DNA of 64,000 nucleotides, taken from the NCBI GenBank assembly GCA_964537975.1, contig CAZIDP010000021.1, positions 6,079 to 70,078 of the forward strand. Reading direction: 5' to 3'. The stretch comes from SCBR16-9 sp964537975. Lineage in GTDB: Bacteria; Hydrogenedentota; Hydrogenedentia; Hydrogenedentales; SCBR16-9. The position numbers and the translations under genes were made by a program. Shown piece after piece: positions 43,657 to 52,899 of the stretch. The notes under the pieces were generated by a model, which ran no database searches, had not been told where the DNA came from, and worked only from the letters and a program-made list of their open reading frames with translations. Each line of letters begins with the position of its first letter. The stretch's first letter is position 1.

Positions 43657-46600
43657 TCATTTCGTTCTGTCTGCGGTGATGTAGCGCAGGTTAAAGAAGG
43701 TCAGAAGCAGAATCACCAGGAACATTGCGACACCCAGTGCCGCTGCATATCCCATCTGGCCATGACTGAACGCGCTCTGGTACATCCATAACCCCGGGAG
43801 CATGGAAGCATTGTTCGGACCACCACGAGTAAGTATCAGGGGCAGCCAGAAATCCTGAATGGTTCCGATGGTGATCAACACAATGTTCAACTTGATTTGG
43901 CCCATGATTAAAGGCATCTCGATTGCCCAGAAGCGCCTGAACAGACCACAACCATCAATACGCGCCGCTTCAAATACGGATCGGTCGATGCTTTGTAAAC
44001 CAGCCAGTAGAATCAACACACCGATGGTAGATATCCAGGGGAACCCCAGGAAGAGCAATGCCGGGACAACGGTTTCTTCTGTGCCCAGCCAGTTGACAGG
44101 TGCCCGAATGATATTGAGTTGCAGTAATGTCCAGTTCAACACACCACCATCCATGCGGTAAAAGTATTTCCAGACCAGCAGTCCCACCATGCCAGGAATT
44201 GCCATCGGTAGTACGAATATCACCCGAAAAGTGTATTGCATATGGGTGTTGGCCAGATGAAACAGGACGACAGCAACAATGATTGATGGTATAAATTTGA
44301 TGAGATTGGCAACAAGAAAAACCAACATCACACGCACCGATTTATGCAGCACATCATCGGAAAGCATCGCTCTGAAATTCTCCAGTCCAATATACTCAGC
44401 GATGTCACTGCCGTTCCACAGAAAAAATGCATGATAAATGGCCGATAATGCCGGGGTATACGAAAATATACCCATCAGGAGTAGTGTTGGTATCAAAACC
44501 CGAATGTACTTGAAGTCGCTGATGATGCGCCCCAACACACCAAACCAAAGCAGGGACAATGTTATCAAACCAATCAGCAGAACTAGGCCGATGCGCAACA
44601 CGGTTGCCAGTTGCTTCTGCTCTCGGTAACTCATGCCGCTGCTTTCATATCGGGCGAGGTGTTCCGTCTCTGGCATCAGCCCTTCAAAACGGGATATCAT
44701 GCCCCAGTTGTCAATAATGCTGCGCCAGTATTTGGACAATTCCTCCTCTAACTGTTTTATGTCAGCAGGCTCTACTGGCGTTTGAGGCGCATGTATTTCT
44801 CGAAACAATCCCAACCAACGATTCTGTGTCCGCTTCAACTCCCGTTTCAAATCTTCCGGATACTCGCGAACTACGCGATGATATGCGTATTCAAAATACT
44901 CCTGCAATCCATTCAGAAACTGTTGTAACTGTTCTTCCCGCCAGGCCGCGTATTCCTCCGGTGATCCTCCGGTCAGACGCTCATAATAGGTATGATTGGG
45001 AATGCTCCCCAACAGCCGCGCCAGTTCGTTCCATAATTTGTCGCGGGCGTCGATCCAGTAAGGCTCCTTGGTGATCCCGATAGTGTAGGGATCGAACCAA
45101 ACCATGTGCGTACCTCTGCGGTTCATTCGGGTTAAAAATGGTTCGAGCCTGTCTGGTACAGGAATACCACGAATCGGTGACATGCAAACCGCGTCTTCAC
45201 TCAGAATTGCCTGGGCCTCGGGCGAAGTGAAGTACATAAGGAAATCCAGCGCCGCGTCCAGTGCGCCTTTGTCGCGTGTATTGGCAGGAACACCAAATTC
45301 AAATGCAGAAAGGCTGAATTCCTCTGCGTATTCGCCGTCATAGTAAGGTGATTCCTTCAGCAGAGGAAAAGGAAAAACACCCAACTCAAAGTCACACATC
45401 TGCTCAAGGCTACTCATGTCCGTGCTGACCCAAAACAGAGTTGCAGCACGTCCAGAAGCAAACGCTTCAAAGGCTTGTTGTAAATCCAGAGAAGTCGCGC
45501 CCGGTACCCAGTACTCACTTTTTTCATACAACAGCCGCCAGGGTTCAGCCAGGTTGAGTTCGCTCAAGTCCAAGCGGCCTTGGACCATTGCCTGAGCTAT
45601 TTCGTATGGCTCGGGGTAATCATCCGGGAAATAGGTATCATAGCGCGAAATAAGATTGTCATAGAGTTGCTTGCGATAATAGGGAAGCTGCCAGATGATT
45701 GGCGCGGGATCGGGAAAAAAGTTACTGACTTCACCATAGACCCCAATCGCTTTCAACGCTTCAAATGCATGAATCAGTTCCGCCCAGGTCTCCGGTTCAT
45801 CAACCAGTTCATTGCCGTTTTCATCTAGTATGGGGTTCCCGGAAGCGTCACGCTGTATAATTCCGGCACGACGAAACACGTCCCTGTTATAAAAGTATGC
45901 GGTGTTTTCGCTGGCCCACGAAATGATCCAGTTACGGCGGTATACCGGATCACGGGCGTTAAGAATAAATTGCGGGTAATACATCTCTGACCAGCGCATG
46001 CCGGTATATGGGTTAAGCTGCTCTAGATGCTCTGTCATGTCTACCAGCTTGCCCTGGTATGCACCATACCGGATGGCAGAACCATTGTCGATCATCACAA
46101 TGTCCGGAATCTCCCGGCCAAGCATTTGGCTCTGAAGCCAGTCATGGTAACCTCCATAAGGCAAATCTACCAGACGAATATGTACATTTTCACTTTGCGC
46201 TTCATATCGCCGCACGATTTCTTCAATCCCACGGCGCATGCCCGCCTTCTCCAGTATCCAAAAACTTATCCGTAACTCGATGGGTGTATCAGACACATAC
46301 CGGTGTGCTGTCATGGGGATGGGAGTAGGGTCCAGGCCTTCAGCAAAGTCCTGATCATAGGAAGCTTCCAATTCATCCAGCCTGTCGAGTACACGAAAAA
46401 TCCAGCCGCCCCCTTTTCCTTCATCCAGTATTTGTCGGTAGGTGGCCTCTGCGGTGTCATACAGTCCAGCTTGCTGCAGCAAGCGTCCGCGAGCATACAA
46501 GAAACCCAACCGCTCCTCCAGAGTGTGGGTAAGCTCCGTTGTTTCGTACGCTTTTAAATACCAGGCAGCAGCCCGGTCTGTATCCTCCAACCTGTGCAGG

Positions 46601-47109
46601 TACAATTCTGCCAGTAACATGGCAGCATAACCACTAAGGTATCTGCCACCAGCCTCGGAAAAGACCGTAAGAAAGCAGGACTCTGCTTCCAGAATATTGG
46701 CGTCAGCCGGATCATGCAATGCAGCAAGACCTTGTATGAATGCTGCCGTTATGCGATGGGGTGAGTTCGGATACTCCGTGTGGTGTCCTGCCATCAGGTG
46801 GCGCACCAACCTGAATTCGGGGATTGGACGCACCCAGGCAGCCCAACCCCGCAGAAAATCAATCGTAGCCAATTCCGTTTCGTCCGCATCGTCCAAAGAA
46901 AGCGCGGAATTAAAACGATCAATGGCACTGTCGCTGTCGAATGGGGTATTGATACCGACATCGAGAAAGTCAAAACCTTGTTGCAGCAAACGTGCCGACT
47001 GGGTCATGTCAGGATAGGAATGCTCTCGCGGCAGGTTCATTCCTATCCCGACTGACACCAAGCTGAAGATGATCAAAGTAAACAGGATTCGATGGATGAT
47101 TATCTTCAC
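43657..47109 (-). CDS. Fusion of TPR region, extracellular sugar-binding protein and ABC permease
   Basis: 1150 residues, where separate proteins are usual. Residues 1-24 form a membrane anchor or signal segment. Residues about 35-260 are helical TPR-like repeats (paired helices with AAWYLKAYE and AEATYRQIL). About 278-790 is an extracellular solute-binding protein (type I, sugar family): ELRISFWILEKAG, PDIVMIDNGS, WNELARLLGS. A helical linker and a membrane helix (about 835-860) lead to a MalF-type permease (about 868-1150) with EAARIDGCGLFRRFWAIEMP as the EAA loop. GTG start with AAGGG upstream. No ATPase gene is present; a shared ATPase such as an MsiK-like protein elsewhere is likely. Domain order is clear, substrate inferred only from neighbours. 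Confidence 0.88.
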   Translation of the reverse strand: MKIIIHRILFTLIIFSLVSVGIGMNLPREHSYPDMTQSARLLQQGFDFLDVGINTPFDSDSAIDRFNSALSLDDADETELATIDFLRGWAAWVRPIPEFRLVRHLMAGHHTEYPNSPHRITAAFIQGLAALHDPADANILEAESCFLTVFSEAGGRYLSGYAAMLLAELYLHRLEDTDRAAAWYLKAYETTELTHTLEERLGFLYARGRLLQQAGLYDTAEATYRQILDEGKGGGWIFRVLDRLDELEASYDQDFAEGLDPTPIPMTAHRYVSDTPIELRISFWILEKAGMRRGIEEIVRRYEAQSENVHIRLVDLPYGGYHDWLQSQMLGREIPDIVMIDNGSAIRYGAYQGKLVDMTEHLEQLNPYTGMRWSEMYYPQFILNARDPVYRRNWIISWASENTAYFYNRDVFRRAGIIQRDASGNPILDENGNELVDEPETWAELIHAFEALKAIGVYGEVSNFFPDPAPIIWQLPYYRKQLYDNLISRYDTYFPDDYPEPYEIAQAMVQGRLDLSELNLAEPWRLLYEKSEYWVPGATSLDLQQAFEAFASGRAATLFWVSTDMSSLEQMCDFELGVFPFPLLKESPYYDGEYAEEFSLSAFEFGVPANTRDKGALDAALDFLMYFTSPEAQAILSEDAVCMSPIRGIPVPDRLEPFLTRMNRRGTHMVWFDPYTIGITKEPYWIDARDKLWNELARLLGSIPNHTYYERLTGGSPEEYAAWREEQLQQFLNGLQEYFEYAYHRVVREYPEDLKRELKRTQNRWLGLFREIHAPQTPVEPADIKQLEEELSKYWRSIIDNWGMISRFEGLMPETEHLARYESSGMSYREQKQLATVLRIGLVLLIGLITLSLLWFGVLGRIISDFKYIRVLIPTLLLMGIFSYTPALSAIYHAFFLWNGSDIAEYIGLENFRAMLSDDVLHKSVRVMLVFLVANLIKFIPSIIVAVVLFHLANTHMQYTFRVIFVLPMAIPGMVGLLVWKYFYRMDGGVLNWTLLQLNIIRAPVNWLGTEETVVPALLFLGFPWISTIGVLILLAGLQSIDRSVFEAARIDGCGLFRRFWAIEMPLIMGQIKLNIVLITIGTIQDFWLPLILTRGGPNNASMLPGLWMYQSAFSHGQMGYAAALGVAMFLVILLLTFFNLRYITADRTK

Positions 47110-47175
47110 ACTGTGCCCTTATCTCTTCAGTTGTTGTCCTGGATTTCCATGTATGCTTTTTTATACACGAAATTA

Positions 47176-48246
47176 TCAGCCCATGCCACCATAAACATGC
47201 GACCAACCACTGAAATTGTCTCCTGGAATCCAGGTTCCTGGTTGTGGAGCGGCATCAAATGGAGGTGGTCCCGGTTTGCTGTACCGTGAAAACTCGACAT
47301 GCCCATCCATGTACAAGATATTAATTCCTCCGGGAACATGGTTAAAGATCAATATCGCGCCTCGTCCCTGTGCGAATTGATCTGCATTGTCATTGCGACC
47401 ATAGGCGTCCCACATTACAGGTAAGGTAGTTTGTGCCTGGGCTGCCGCTCCGGGATTGTTGATGTCGGTAATGAAGAAACGCTCCACACCTTCTTTAAGC
47501 CGGTTGTAGCTCTTGGGTACCGGTGTTACCCCGTCATCATCCATGGCGCCATCCCACCAGGTCAAAAAGTTCAAAATATTGGGTATGTCCTGATCACCCG
47601 CGTTGTGTCGGTGTACGATTCCCACAGAAGAACTCGGTCCGCCTACTGCAGCAATCAAATTCTGATCCCATAATTCTTCTTTGATGTTGTTCTCATACTG
47701 CCACGCCAGGCTGACATAATGGAATGCCGCCATCATCTGGCTGGAGGTGCGGGTAGCATAGGGATTGTACACATAAGAAATCGGATGGGATAGAATGGCG
47801 TGTCGAACCAGTTTGGCAGCTTGTGGGTTGATATTGTCATTGATATTATTCACTTGCGCCGCAATGTCATCATCAAATCCAGGCCAGGGTGACTGAAAAC
47901 CCACGGAGTCTGCGCCTTCCCAGTCGGAACGGCTGTCCGATGGACAAATCATGATATTGGGGTCGTTCCAGTAATCCGGGTAAATGTCCGTGCTGTTCAC
48001 ACCACGCCACCAGGTCCATCCATTGAGCTTGGGGCCACCGCCACCGGGAAACATGCCGGCACGGTTTTCCGATGAGTACATTTTAAAGATAAGCCCCCAT
48101 TGCTTCAGATTGTTGGCGCATGACGCACGCCGTGCCGCTTCTCTTGCGCGTGCCAGTGCTGGCAGCAGAATAGCTGCCAGAATGCCGATGATGGCAATTA
48201 CCACCAGCAACTCGATGAGTGTAAAGCCCTTTCGTTGTCGTTTCAT
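47176..48246 (-). CDS. DUF1559 prepilin-like protein
   Basis: 356 residues. Starts with a type IV prepilin-like leader: KRQRKGFTLIELLVVIAIIG, then ILLPALARAREAARRASC and LKQWGLIFKMYSSEN, the stereotyped DUF1559 N-terminus of Planctomycetota, Lentisphaerota, Verrucomicrobiota and related candidate phyla; the C-terminus has the family ILYMDGHVEF strand. Such proteins are processed by prepilin peptidase and found at the cell surface; function is unknown. ATG at 48246 chosen (GGAGG 8 bases upstream); the frame is open to 48312. First gene after the LacI-type operator, in the sugar operon. Confidence 0.88.
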   Translation of the reverse strand: MKRQRKGFTLIELLVVIAIIGILAAILLPALARAREAARRASCANNLKQWGLIFKMYSSENRAGMFPGGGGPKLNGWTWWRGVNSTDIYPDYWNDPNIMICPSDSRSDWEGADSVGFQSPWPGFDDDIAAQVNNINDNINPQAAKLVRHAILSHPISYVYNPYATRTSSQMMAAFHYVSLAWQYENNIKEELWDQNLIAAVGGPSSSVGIVHRHNAGDQDIPNILNFLTWWDGAMDDDGVTPVPKSYNRLKEGVERFFITDINNPGAAAQAQTTLPVMWDAYGRNDNADQFAQGRGAILIFNHVPGGINILYMDGHVEFSRYSKPGPPPFDAAPQPGTWIPGDNFSGWSHVYGGMG

Positions 48247-48327
48247 AACCAGGTCCTCCAAGTTATCCGTGATAGTTATACCCACACGGAAGCGCACAGT
48301 GCGCCACCGCAATAGTACCGTTATAGG

Positions 48328-48341
48328 TTAACCGGTTCAGC
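48328..48341. promoter_or_regulatory. LacI-family operator before the transport operon
   Basis: TTAACCGGTTCAGC holds the palindrome AACCGGTT at 48330-48337, with the CG centre used by LacI-family operators. On the minus strand it reads GCTGAACCGGTT, the same 12 bases found at 49435-49446 in front of the repressor gene. It lies just 18 bases past the repressor stop and 80 bases before the DUF1559 start; TATAAC immediately downstream may be the -10 box it covers. Confidence 0.7.
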
Positions 48342-48358
48342 AAGCAGGGCAAAAAAAC

Positions 48359-49390
48359 TCACCCACATCCTGATGAACCCCGCGCTACCAAATACGGTTG
48401 TAACAGTATTTCATCCAGCTCCTGCTTTCGGTTATCTATCATCCGAAATAATGACTGTACCATGTCAGCACCCAATTCAGATTTCGGGAGCCCGATGCTG
48501 CTGAGGCCAGGAGTCGCGAAATAAGCCAGCTCTGAATCGTTACATCCCACAATCTTCACCTGATCGGGCACTTGAATGCCTTGTCGGTTTAATACATATT
48601 TGCCATGCAGCGCTACGTCATCCGCAATAGATACCAGCCCGTCGATTTTATGCTTGTGAATCAATTCAAGAAATTCCTGGTCCATCTCTGGAACACCGCG
48701 ATCCAGGAAAAGGCTTGTGATATCCGGTTTCGGTTTCCCATGGGCCTTCAAAGCTTCAAGATAACCTGCTTCGCGGGCTTGATGTATTATTTTCAGGTAA
48801 TCGCCCTGGGTATAGATTGGGGCTGACAAAAATGCAACACGTTTGCATCCTTGTTGAATGAGGTGCTCGGCAGCAATACGTCCTACTTCATAGTCATTGA
48901 ACGTCATGAAAAGAAAGGGTGCTTCTGAATCCGCACGACGTCGGAACAGAATCGTGGGAATTTTGTAATTGGTAAGAATTTTCAGGTGGGGAGCATGCAC
49001 ATCTACTGGAAGAATGATGATACCATCAATGCGACGTGCTATCAGGCTGTTAATATAGGCCTTTTCACGTTCCACGTCATCAAAGGTGCTGCCAAACAGT
49101 GTCTGGAAATCACGTTGCTCCGCTTTCAGCTCTATACTGCGCAGCAAACCAGCATAAAAATCTGAAAAATGGGGTGCCATAAGCGCGATGAGGTGGTTGT
49201 GCTCTTTTTTTAGTAACGCCGCACTCCGGTTAGGTACATAACCGAGTTGCTCCGCGATATCTCGAATACGTTTCGCAGTATCCGGGCTGATGCGGTATTC
49301 CCGATCACGACCACTCAGCACATACGATGCAGTCGCCTTTGATACACGTGCCATTTTGGCAATTTCGTTCAGGGTGATACGTTCACCCAT
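48359..49390 (-). CDS. LacI-family transcriptional repressor
   Basis: 343 residues. N-terminal LacI helix-turn-helix (ITLNEIAKMARVSKATASYVLSG) and hinge helix region (YVPNRSAALLKK), then a periplasmic-binding-protein-like effector domain typical of sugar- or nucleoside-responsive repressors. It lies first in the locus and controls, on sequence evidence, its own promoter and the downstream transport genes through the two matching operators. The effector ligand is not deducible. Confidence 0.93.
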   Translation of the reverse strand: MGERITLNEIAKMARVSKATASYVLSGRDREYRISPDTAKRIRDIAEQLGYVPNRSAALLKKEHNHLIALMAPHFSDFYAGLLRSIELKAEQRDFQTLFGSTFDDVEREKAYINSLIARRIDGIIILPVDVHAPHLKILTNYKIPTILFRRRADSEAPFLFMTFNDYEVGRIAAEHLIQQGCKRVAFLSAPIYTQGDYLKIIHQAREAGYLEALKAHGKPKPDITSLFLDRGVPEMDQEFLELIHKHKIDGLVSIADDVALHGKYVLNRQGIQVPDQVKIVGCNDSELAYFATPGLSSIGLPKSELGADMVQSLFRMIDNRKQELDEILLQPYLVARGSSGCG

Positions 49391-49434
49391 AGTGCAGCCT
49401 CCCGAAGCCCATGTTATGCGTATATTTCACATTA

Positions 49435-49446
49435 GCTGAACCGGTT
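49435..49446. promoter_or_regulatory. LacI-family operator at the repressor's own promoter
   Basis: GCTGAACCGGTT on the plus strand, containing the palindrome AACCGGTT at 49439-49446. It starts at or just downstream of the expected transcription start (about 49448) of the promoter at 49455-49483, so bound repressor would block it. Twelve bases are identical to the operator at 48328-48341. Confidence 0.75.
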
Positions 49447-49454
49447 GTGCTGAG

Positions 49455-49483
49455 AGTATACAACAGCTTATTTGATTTGTCAA
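49455..49483 (-). promoter_or_regulatory. Promoter of the LacI-family gene
   Basis: On the minus strand, TTGACA (49478-49483) and TATACT (49455-49460) are separated by exactly 17 bases, a near-perfect sigma-70 type promoter. The start of transcription should be about 49448, some 58 bases before the ATG at 49390. Confidence 0.8.
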
Positions 49484-49545
49484 CACTTTTATTTTTTATT
49501 TTTCGGATTTCCTGGGCCTCTGTTCCATACAACTTCTTATGTAGC

Positions 49546-49576
49546 AAAAAAAAGAAGGCGCACAAAAATACGCCCT
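49546..49576 (-). terminator. Intrinsic terminator after the DUF6807 gene
   Basis: On the minus strand AGGGCGTA and TGCGCCTT form an 8-pair stem (two wobbles) with the 6-base loop TTTTTG (49555-49576), followed by a TTCTTTTTTTT run reaching 49546. It ends the transcript of the gene stopping at 49621, before the LacI promoter. Confidence 0.85.
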
Positions 49577-49620
49577 CCGAAATTAAATTCTATATCAGCT
49601 ACTTTACTTTTCCGAATGAG

Positions 49621-50838
49621 TCAATCTGTCCAAGCCACAAGTGGGGGGGTGGCATAATCCGCGTAACGATCAGCGACTTTGGCAGCTTCAACATCACCGG
49701 AATGTACATAAACACGATAGTTAAAGGTAATAGATTCACCAGCCTCCAGTGGCATGTCACCTTGCTCCATTGGCAAGAGACCTTCATTGTACGGGGCACC
49801 TTTAAAGTCATGATATCCAAAGCAATTCGCAGCCATCAGCCCATAATTGCGTACATGCCATGATGTGGGATGCCGGGGATTGTCGGGATGATCGAAAATG
49901 GAGAGGCCACGCCAGCCAACTTCCAAGTTGGCTGAAAAATCACACCAAGGTGATGGCTTACCCCACAGGGCACTTTCTCCTACATCCCCATGCGCATTGG
50001 TAATTACGGCGTTATCAGAGATGTCCGGATGCATCCGCACAGCCAGCATACCCGCTTCTTTGGTATCGCGTAAGGTCACTGAACCATAATTCATGTTCAG
50101 CGTAATGTGGGTATCCATAAGACGGCCATTAACAGGAGAAGCATAAAACCGGTATTCACGTGTTTCATCAAACTTGGGTGCGCCATCGGCATCCAGCCAG
50201 GACAATTCAAGAGCAATCCAGCCGTAGGCATCGCCAGAACCATAGGAAACTTCATTAATTCGCTGCTCGCTCGCGTCTGTACCCATGTGCCAAGTGTTGC
50301 CATTGTCATATTCCCCATGTGCTGTCCACATGGATGTATGGTGGACATGGTCTGTCGCACGATCCGATTCAATCATCGGCCAGTCTCGTGTAATACTGAT
50401 GTCTCCTTCACCTCTGACAGGCCACAGGAATGGTTTGTTAAATTCATGCTTTACATGAAAGCTGGTGAAGTGCTTGTCTTCGATCACTACTGCCAGTACA
50501 GCACCTTCTTCTTGTGCTTCAACAACTACTTTTGGCACATAATCATCAGGCTTGTCTGTTACTTGCACCGCATATCGGTGCTCCGCACCGGGTACCGCAC
50601 CTTCAGGTATAAATACCAATTCTCCATTGCGTACTGTTGCAGGGTAGCGATTACCAGTCGATGGTTGTATTACGTAAACGAGACCATCAGGTGCTTCTCC
50701 ATCCCAAGTCAAAGATATGGGTACATTCTGACGCGGCGAATCGCCAGCAACAAGGCTCATTTCTCGACCATCGCGGGCAGATGCTGTCATGGTACATAAC
50801 AGAACGAGGATTAAGCAGAGTTGTATCACTAATCTCAT
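49621..50838 (-). CDS. DUF6807 (PmoA-like) exported protein
   Basis: 405 residues. A signal peptide (MRLVIQLCLILVLLCTMTASA) precedes a beta-sandwich. The conserved family region is in the C-terminal two thirds: RDWPMIESDRATDHVHHTSMW (shortened here to its key His-rich part DHVHH), DTKEAGMLAVRMHP, GWRGLSIFDHPDNPRHPTSWHVR. Members are widespread in PVC and Bacteroidota and often annotated as methane oxygenase PmoA-like, but no such activity is established. ATG at 50838 chosen for AAAGGAA 9 bases upstream and the signal peptide; open frame to 50946. No functional link to the neighbouring LacI operon is shown. Confidence 0.82.
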   Translation of the reverse strand: MRLVIQLCLILVLLCTMTASARDGREMSLVAGDSPRQNVPISLTWDGEAPDGLVYVIQPSTGNRYPATVRNGELVFIPEGAVPGAEHRYAVQVTDKPDDYVPKVVVEAQEEGAVLAVVIEDKHFTSFHVKHEFNKPFLWPVRGEGDISITRDWPMIESDRATDHVHHTSMWTAHGEYDNGNTWHMGTDASEQRINEVSYGSGDAYGWIALELSWLDADGAPKFDETREYRFYASPVNGRLMDTHITLNMNYGSVTLRDTKEAGMLAVRMHPDISDNAVITNAHGDVGESALWGKPSPWCDFSANLEVGWRGLSIFDHPDNPRHPTSWHVRNYGLMAANCFGYHDFKGAPYNEGLLPMEQGDMPLEAGESITFNYRVYVHSGDVEAAKVADRYADYATPPLVAWTD

Positions 50839-51010
50839 TGATATTGATTCCTTTCCTTTGAAACAACTACAAAATGGACATAATACTATGAATTGTTTTG
50901 TATATTCCAGAATAGGTACTCTATCACACCTGCACTTGATCATCAAGAAATGCCTTCATGACCAACAAGTAAAACAAGTAAAAAGAAAGCATTCAATAAA
51001 CAAGCTGCAA

Positions 51011-51054
51011 TAAAAAATCCGGGCCAACGCTGAAGTTCATCAGCATGAGCCCGG
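51011..51054 (-). terminator. Intrinsic terminator after groEL
   Basis: On the minus strand CCGGGC (51049-51054) pairs with GCCCGG (51019-51024), with an inner GCTGA/TCAGC stem, followed by ATTTTTTA. It lies about 45 bases after the groEL stop and before the DUF6807 gene. Confidence 0.85.
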
Positions 51055-51097
51055 AGGAGATGGTAGAAATTGAAAACCTGTGGGTATAGGCAGAGTC

Positions 51098-52753
51098 TTA
51101 CATCATGCCGCCCATTCCACCCATACCGCCCATTCCACCCATACCGCCGCCACCACCACCGGCAGGCATCGGGGGTTCTTCTTCAGGTATGTCGGTAATG
51201 AGGCATTCAGTGGTAATGATCATGGAAGCTGCGCTGGCACCATTTTGAAGTGCGCAACGAATAACTTTTGCAGGATCAATAATTCCTGCCTTGACCAAAT
51301 CTTCCATTTCGCCTGTACTGGCATTCAGTCCCGTATTGCCTTTAGCCTTTAATACATTCTCTACAATGACCGAACCTTCCAGGCCAGCGTTTTTAGCGAT
51401 TATACGCAAAGGTTCTTTCATCGCCTGGCTGACTATCTTCACACCGACAGCTTCATCGCCTTCCAGTTCCATGGCATCAACTTTGGCCCGTGCACGCAAC
51501 AGCGCAACACCACCACCGGCCACGATACCTTCTTCGATAGCGGCCCGTGTGGCTGACAACGCGTCATCGGCGCGGTCTTTCTTTTCTTTGAGTTCCACTT
51601 CACTGGCAGCACCTACACGGATTACTGCTACACCGCCAGCCAACTTGGCCAGGCGTTCCTGCAGCTTTTCCCGGTCATAGTCGGAAGTTGTTGCTTCAAC
51701 CGCACGACGAATCTGCTCACAGCGACCTAAAATCTCTTTCTTGTCGCCAGCACCTTCAATTATAGTGGTATTGTCTTTTGTAACTTCAATACGTTTGGCC
51801 CGACCAAGCATGTCCATGGTGATACTGTCAAGCTTGATACCCAGGTCTTCCGTGATGTACGTGCCACCGGTTACAATGGAAATGTCGCGCAGAATTTCTT
51901 TACGCCGATCACCAAATGCAGGTGCTTTTACGGCACAAACCTTCAGGATGCCGCGCAATGTATTGACTACCAATGTGGCCAGTGCTTCCCCTTCAACGTC
52001 TTCAGCAATTATAAGTAAGGGACTGCTGCTCTGGGCAATTTGCTGTAATATGGGGAGAATTTCTTGGATACTGCTGATTTTCTTTTCACAGCAAAGCACA
52101 TAACAGTCATCCAATACCGCTGTGAGGTCTTCACGACGATTGGAAAAATAGGCGGAGAGATAGCCGCGGTCAAACTGCATACCATCAACGACTTCTACTT
52201 CAGTTTCCAGGCTTTTGCCTTCTTCTATCGAGATAACACCATCTTCACCAACTTTTTCAATCGCCTCGGCAATTATCTCGCCTATAGTTTCATCGCCATT
52301 GGCTGAAACTGTAGCTACTTGCTTGATTTCATCTTTGCTGTTAACTTTTTTGGCGGCAGACCGAATTGCTTCCACAGCCACTGCGACAGCTTTGTCAATT
52401 CCACGCTTTACGTGTATGGGGTTTGCACCAGCAGTTACATGTTTCATGCCTTCATGTACAATACTTTGGGCAAGAACCGTTGCTGTTGTTGTACCATCAC
52501 CTGCCTGATCACCGGTTTTGCTGGCAGCTTCGCGCAGCATCCGGGCACCCATATTTTCAAATGGTTCGTCTAAATCAATTTCCTTGGCTACTGTCACCCC
52601 GTCCTTGGTGATTTTAGGGGCGCCAAATGACTTTTCCATCAGGACGTTGCGACCCCTTGGGCCGAGTGTTGCTTTCACTGCGTTGGCTAATTTGTCAACG
52701 CCTGCCAGCAAGTGCAGCCTTGCGTCCTGTCCATATTGGAGTTGTTTGGCCAT
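51098..52753 (-). CDS. groEL: Chaperonin GroEL
   Basis: 551 residues, full-length group I chaperonin subunit. ATP-binding LGPRGRNVLM and GDGTTTATVLA, the apical domain and the C-terminal GGM-repeat tail with a Met-Met end are present. ATG at 52753 chosen as it matches the family start (MAKQ) and has AAGGAG 11 bases upstream; an open frame runs to 52858. No groES gene adjoins it, unusual for a CIRCE-controlled groEL. The N-terminal sequence is somewhat divergent in the first 20 residues (QDARLHLLAGVDKLA). Could be a secondary groEL copy. Confidence 0.95.
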   Translation of the reverse strand: MAKQLQYGQDARLHLLAGVDKLANAVKATLGPRGRNVLMEKSFGAPKITKDGVTVAKEIDLDEPFENMGARMLREAASKTGDQAGDGTTTATVLAQSIVHEGMKHVTAGANPIHVKRGIDKAVAVAVEAIRSAAKKVNSKDEIKQVATVSANGDETIGEIIAEAIEKVGEDGVISIEEGKSLETEVEVVDGMQFDRGYLSAYFSNRREDLTAVLDDCYVLCCEKKISSIQEILPILQQIAQSSSPLLIIAEDVEGEALATLVVNTLRGILKVCAVKAPAFGDRRKEILRDISIVTGGTYITEDLGIKLDSITMDMLGRAKRIEVTKDNTTIIEGAGDKKEILGRCEQIRRAVEATTSDYDREKLQERLAKLAGGVAVIRVGAASEVELKEKKDRADDALSATRAAIEEGIVAGGGVALLRARAKVDAMELEGDEAVGVKIVSQAMKEPLRIIAKNAGLEGSVIVENVLKAKGNTGLNASTGEMEDLVKAGIIDPAKVIRCALQNGASAASMIITTECLITDIPEEEPPMPAGGGGGGMGGMGGMGGMGGMM

Positions 52754-52864
52754 AATGCTACGGTCTCCTTTGTTTTGATAAACTCCGCGACTGCGGAAGA
52801 TGCACCCAAGAGTGCCACACGCCCTGTGCGGCAATAACTGGTAGAATCGGGCACACACCCGATG

Positions 52865-52891
52865 TTAGCACTCCATTGAATCGAGTGCTAA
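52865..52891. promoter_or_regulatory. CIRCE operator (HrcA binding site)
   Basis: TTAGCACTC (52865-52873), nine spacer bases, then GAGTGCTAA (52883-52891): a perfect CIRCE inverted repeat. It starts about 2 bases after the expected transcription start of groEL, so HrcA would repress it until heat shock. hrcA itself is not in the window. Confidence 0.95.
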
Positions 52892-52899
52892 CAGCCAAA

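Noticed and set aside
52754..52858. Extended N-terminus of GroEL
   Set aside because: Upstream residues do not match GroEL; the frame is open by chance and the family starts at MAKQ.
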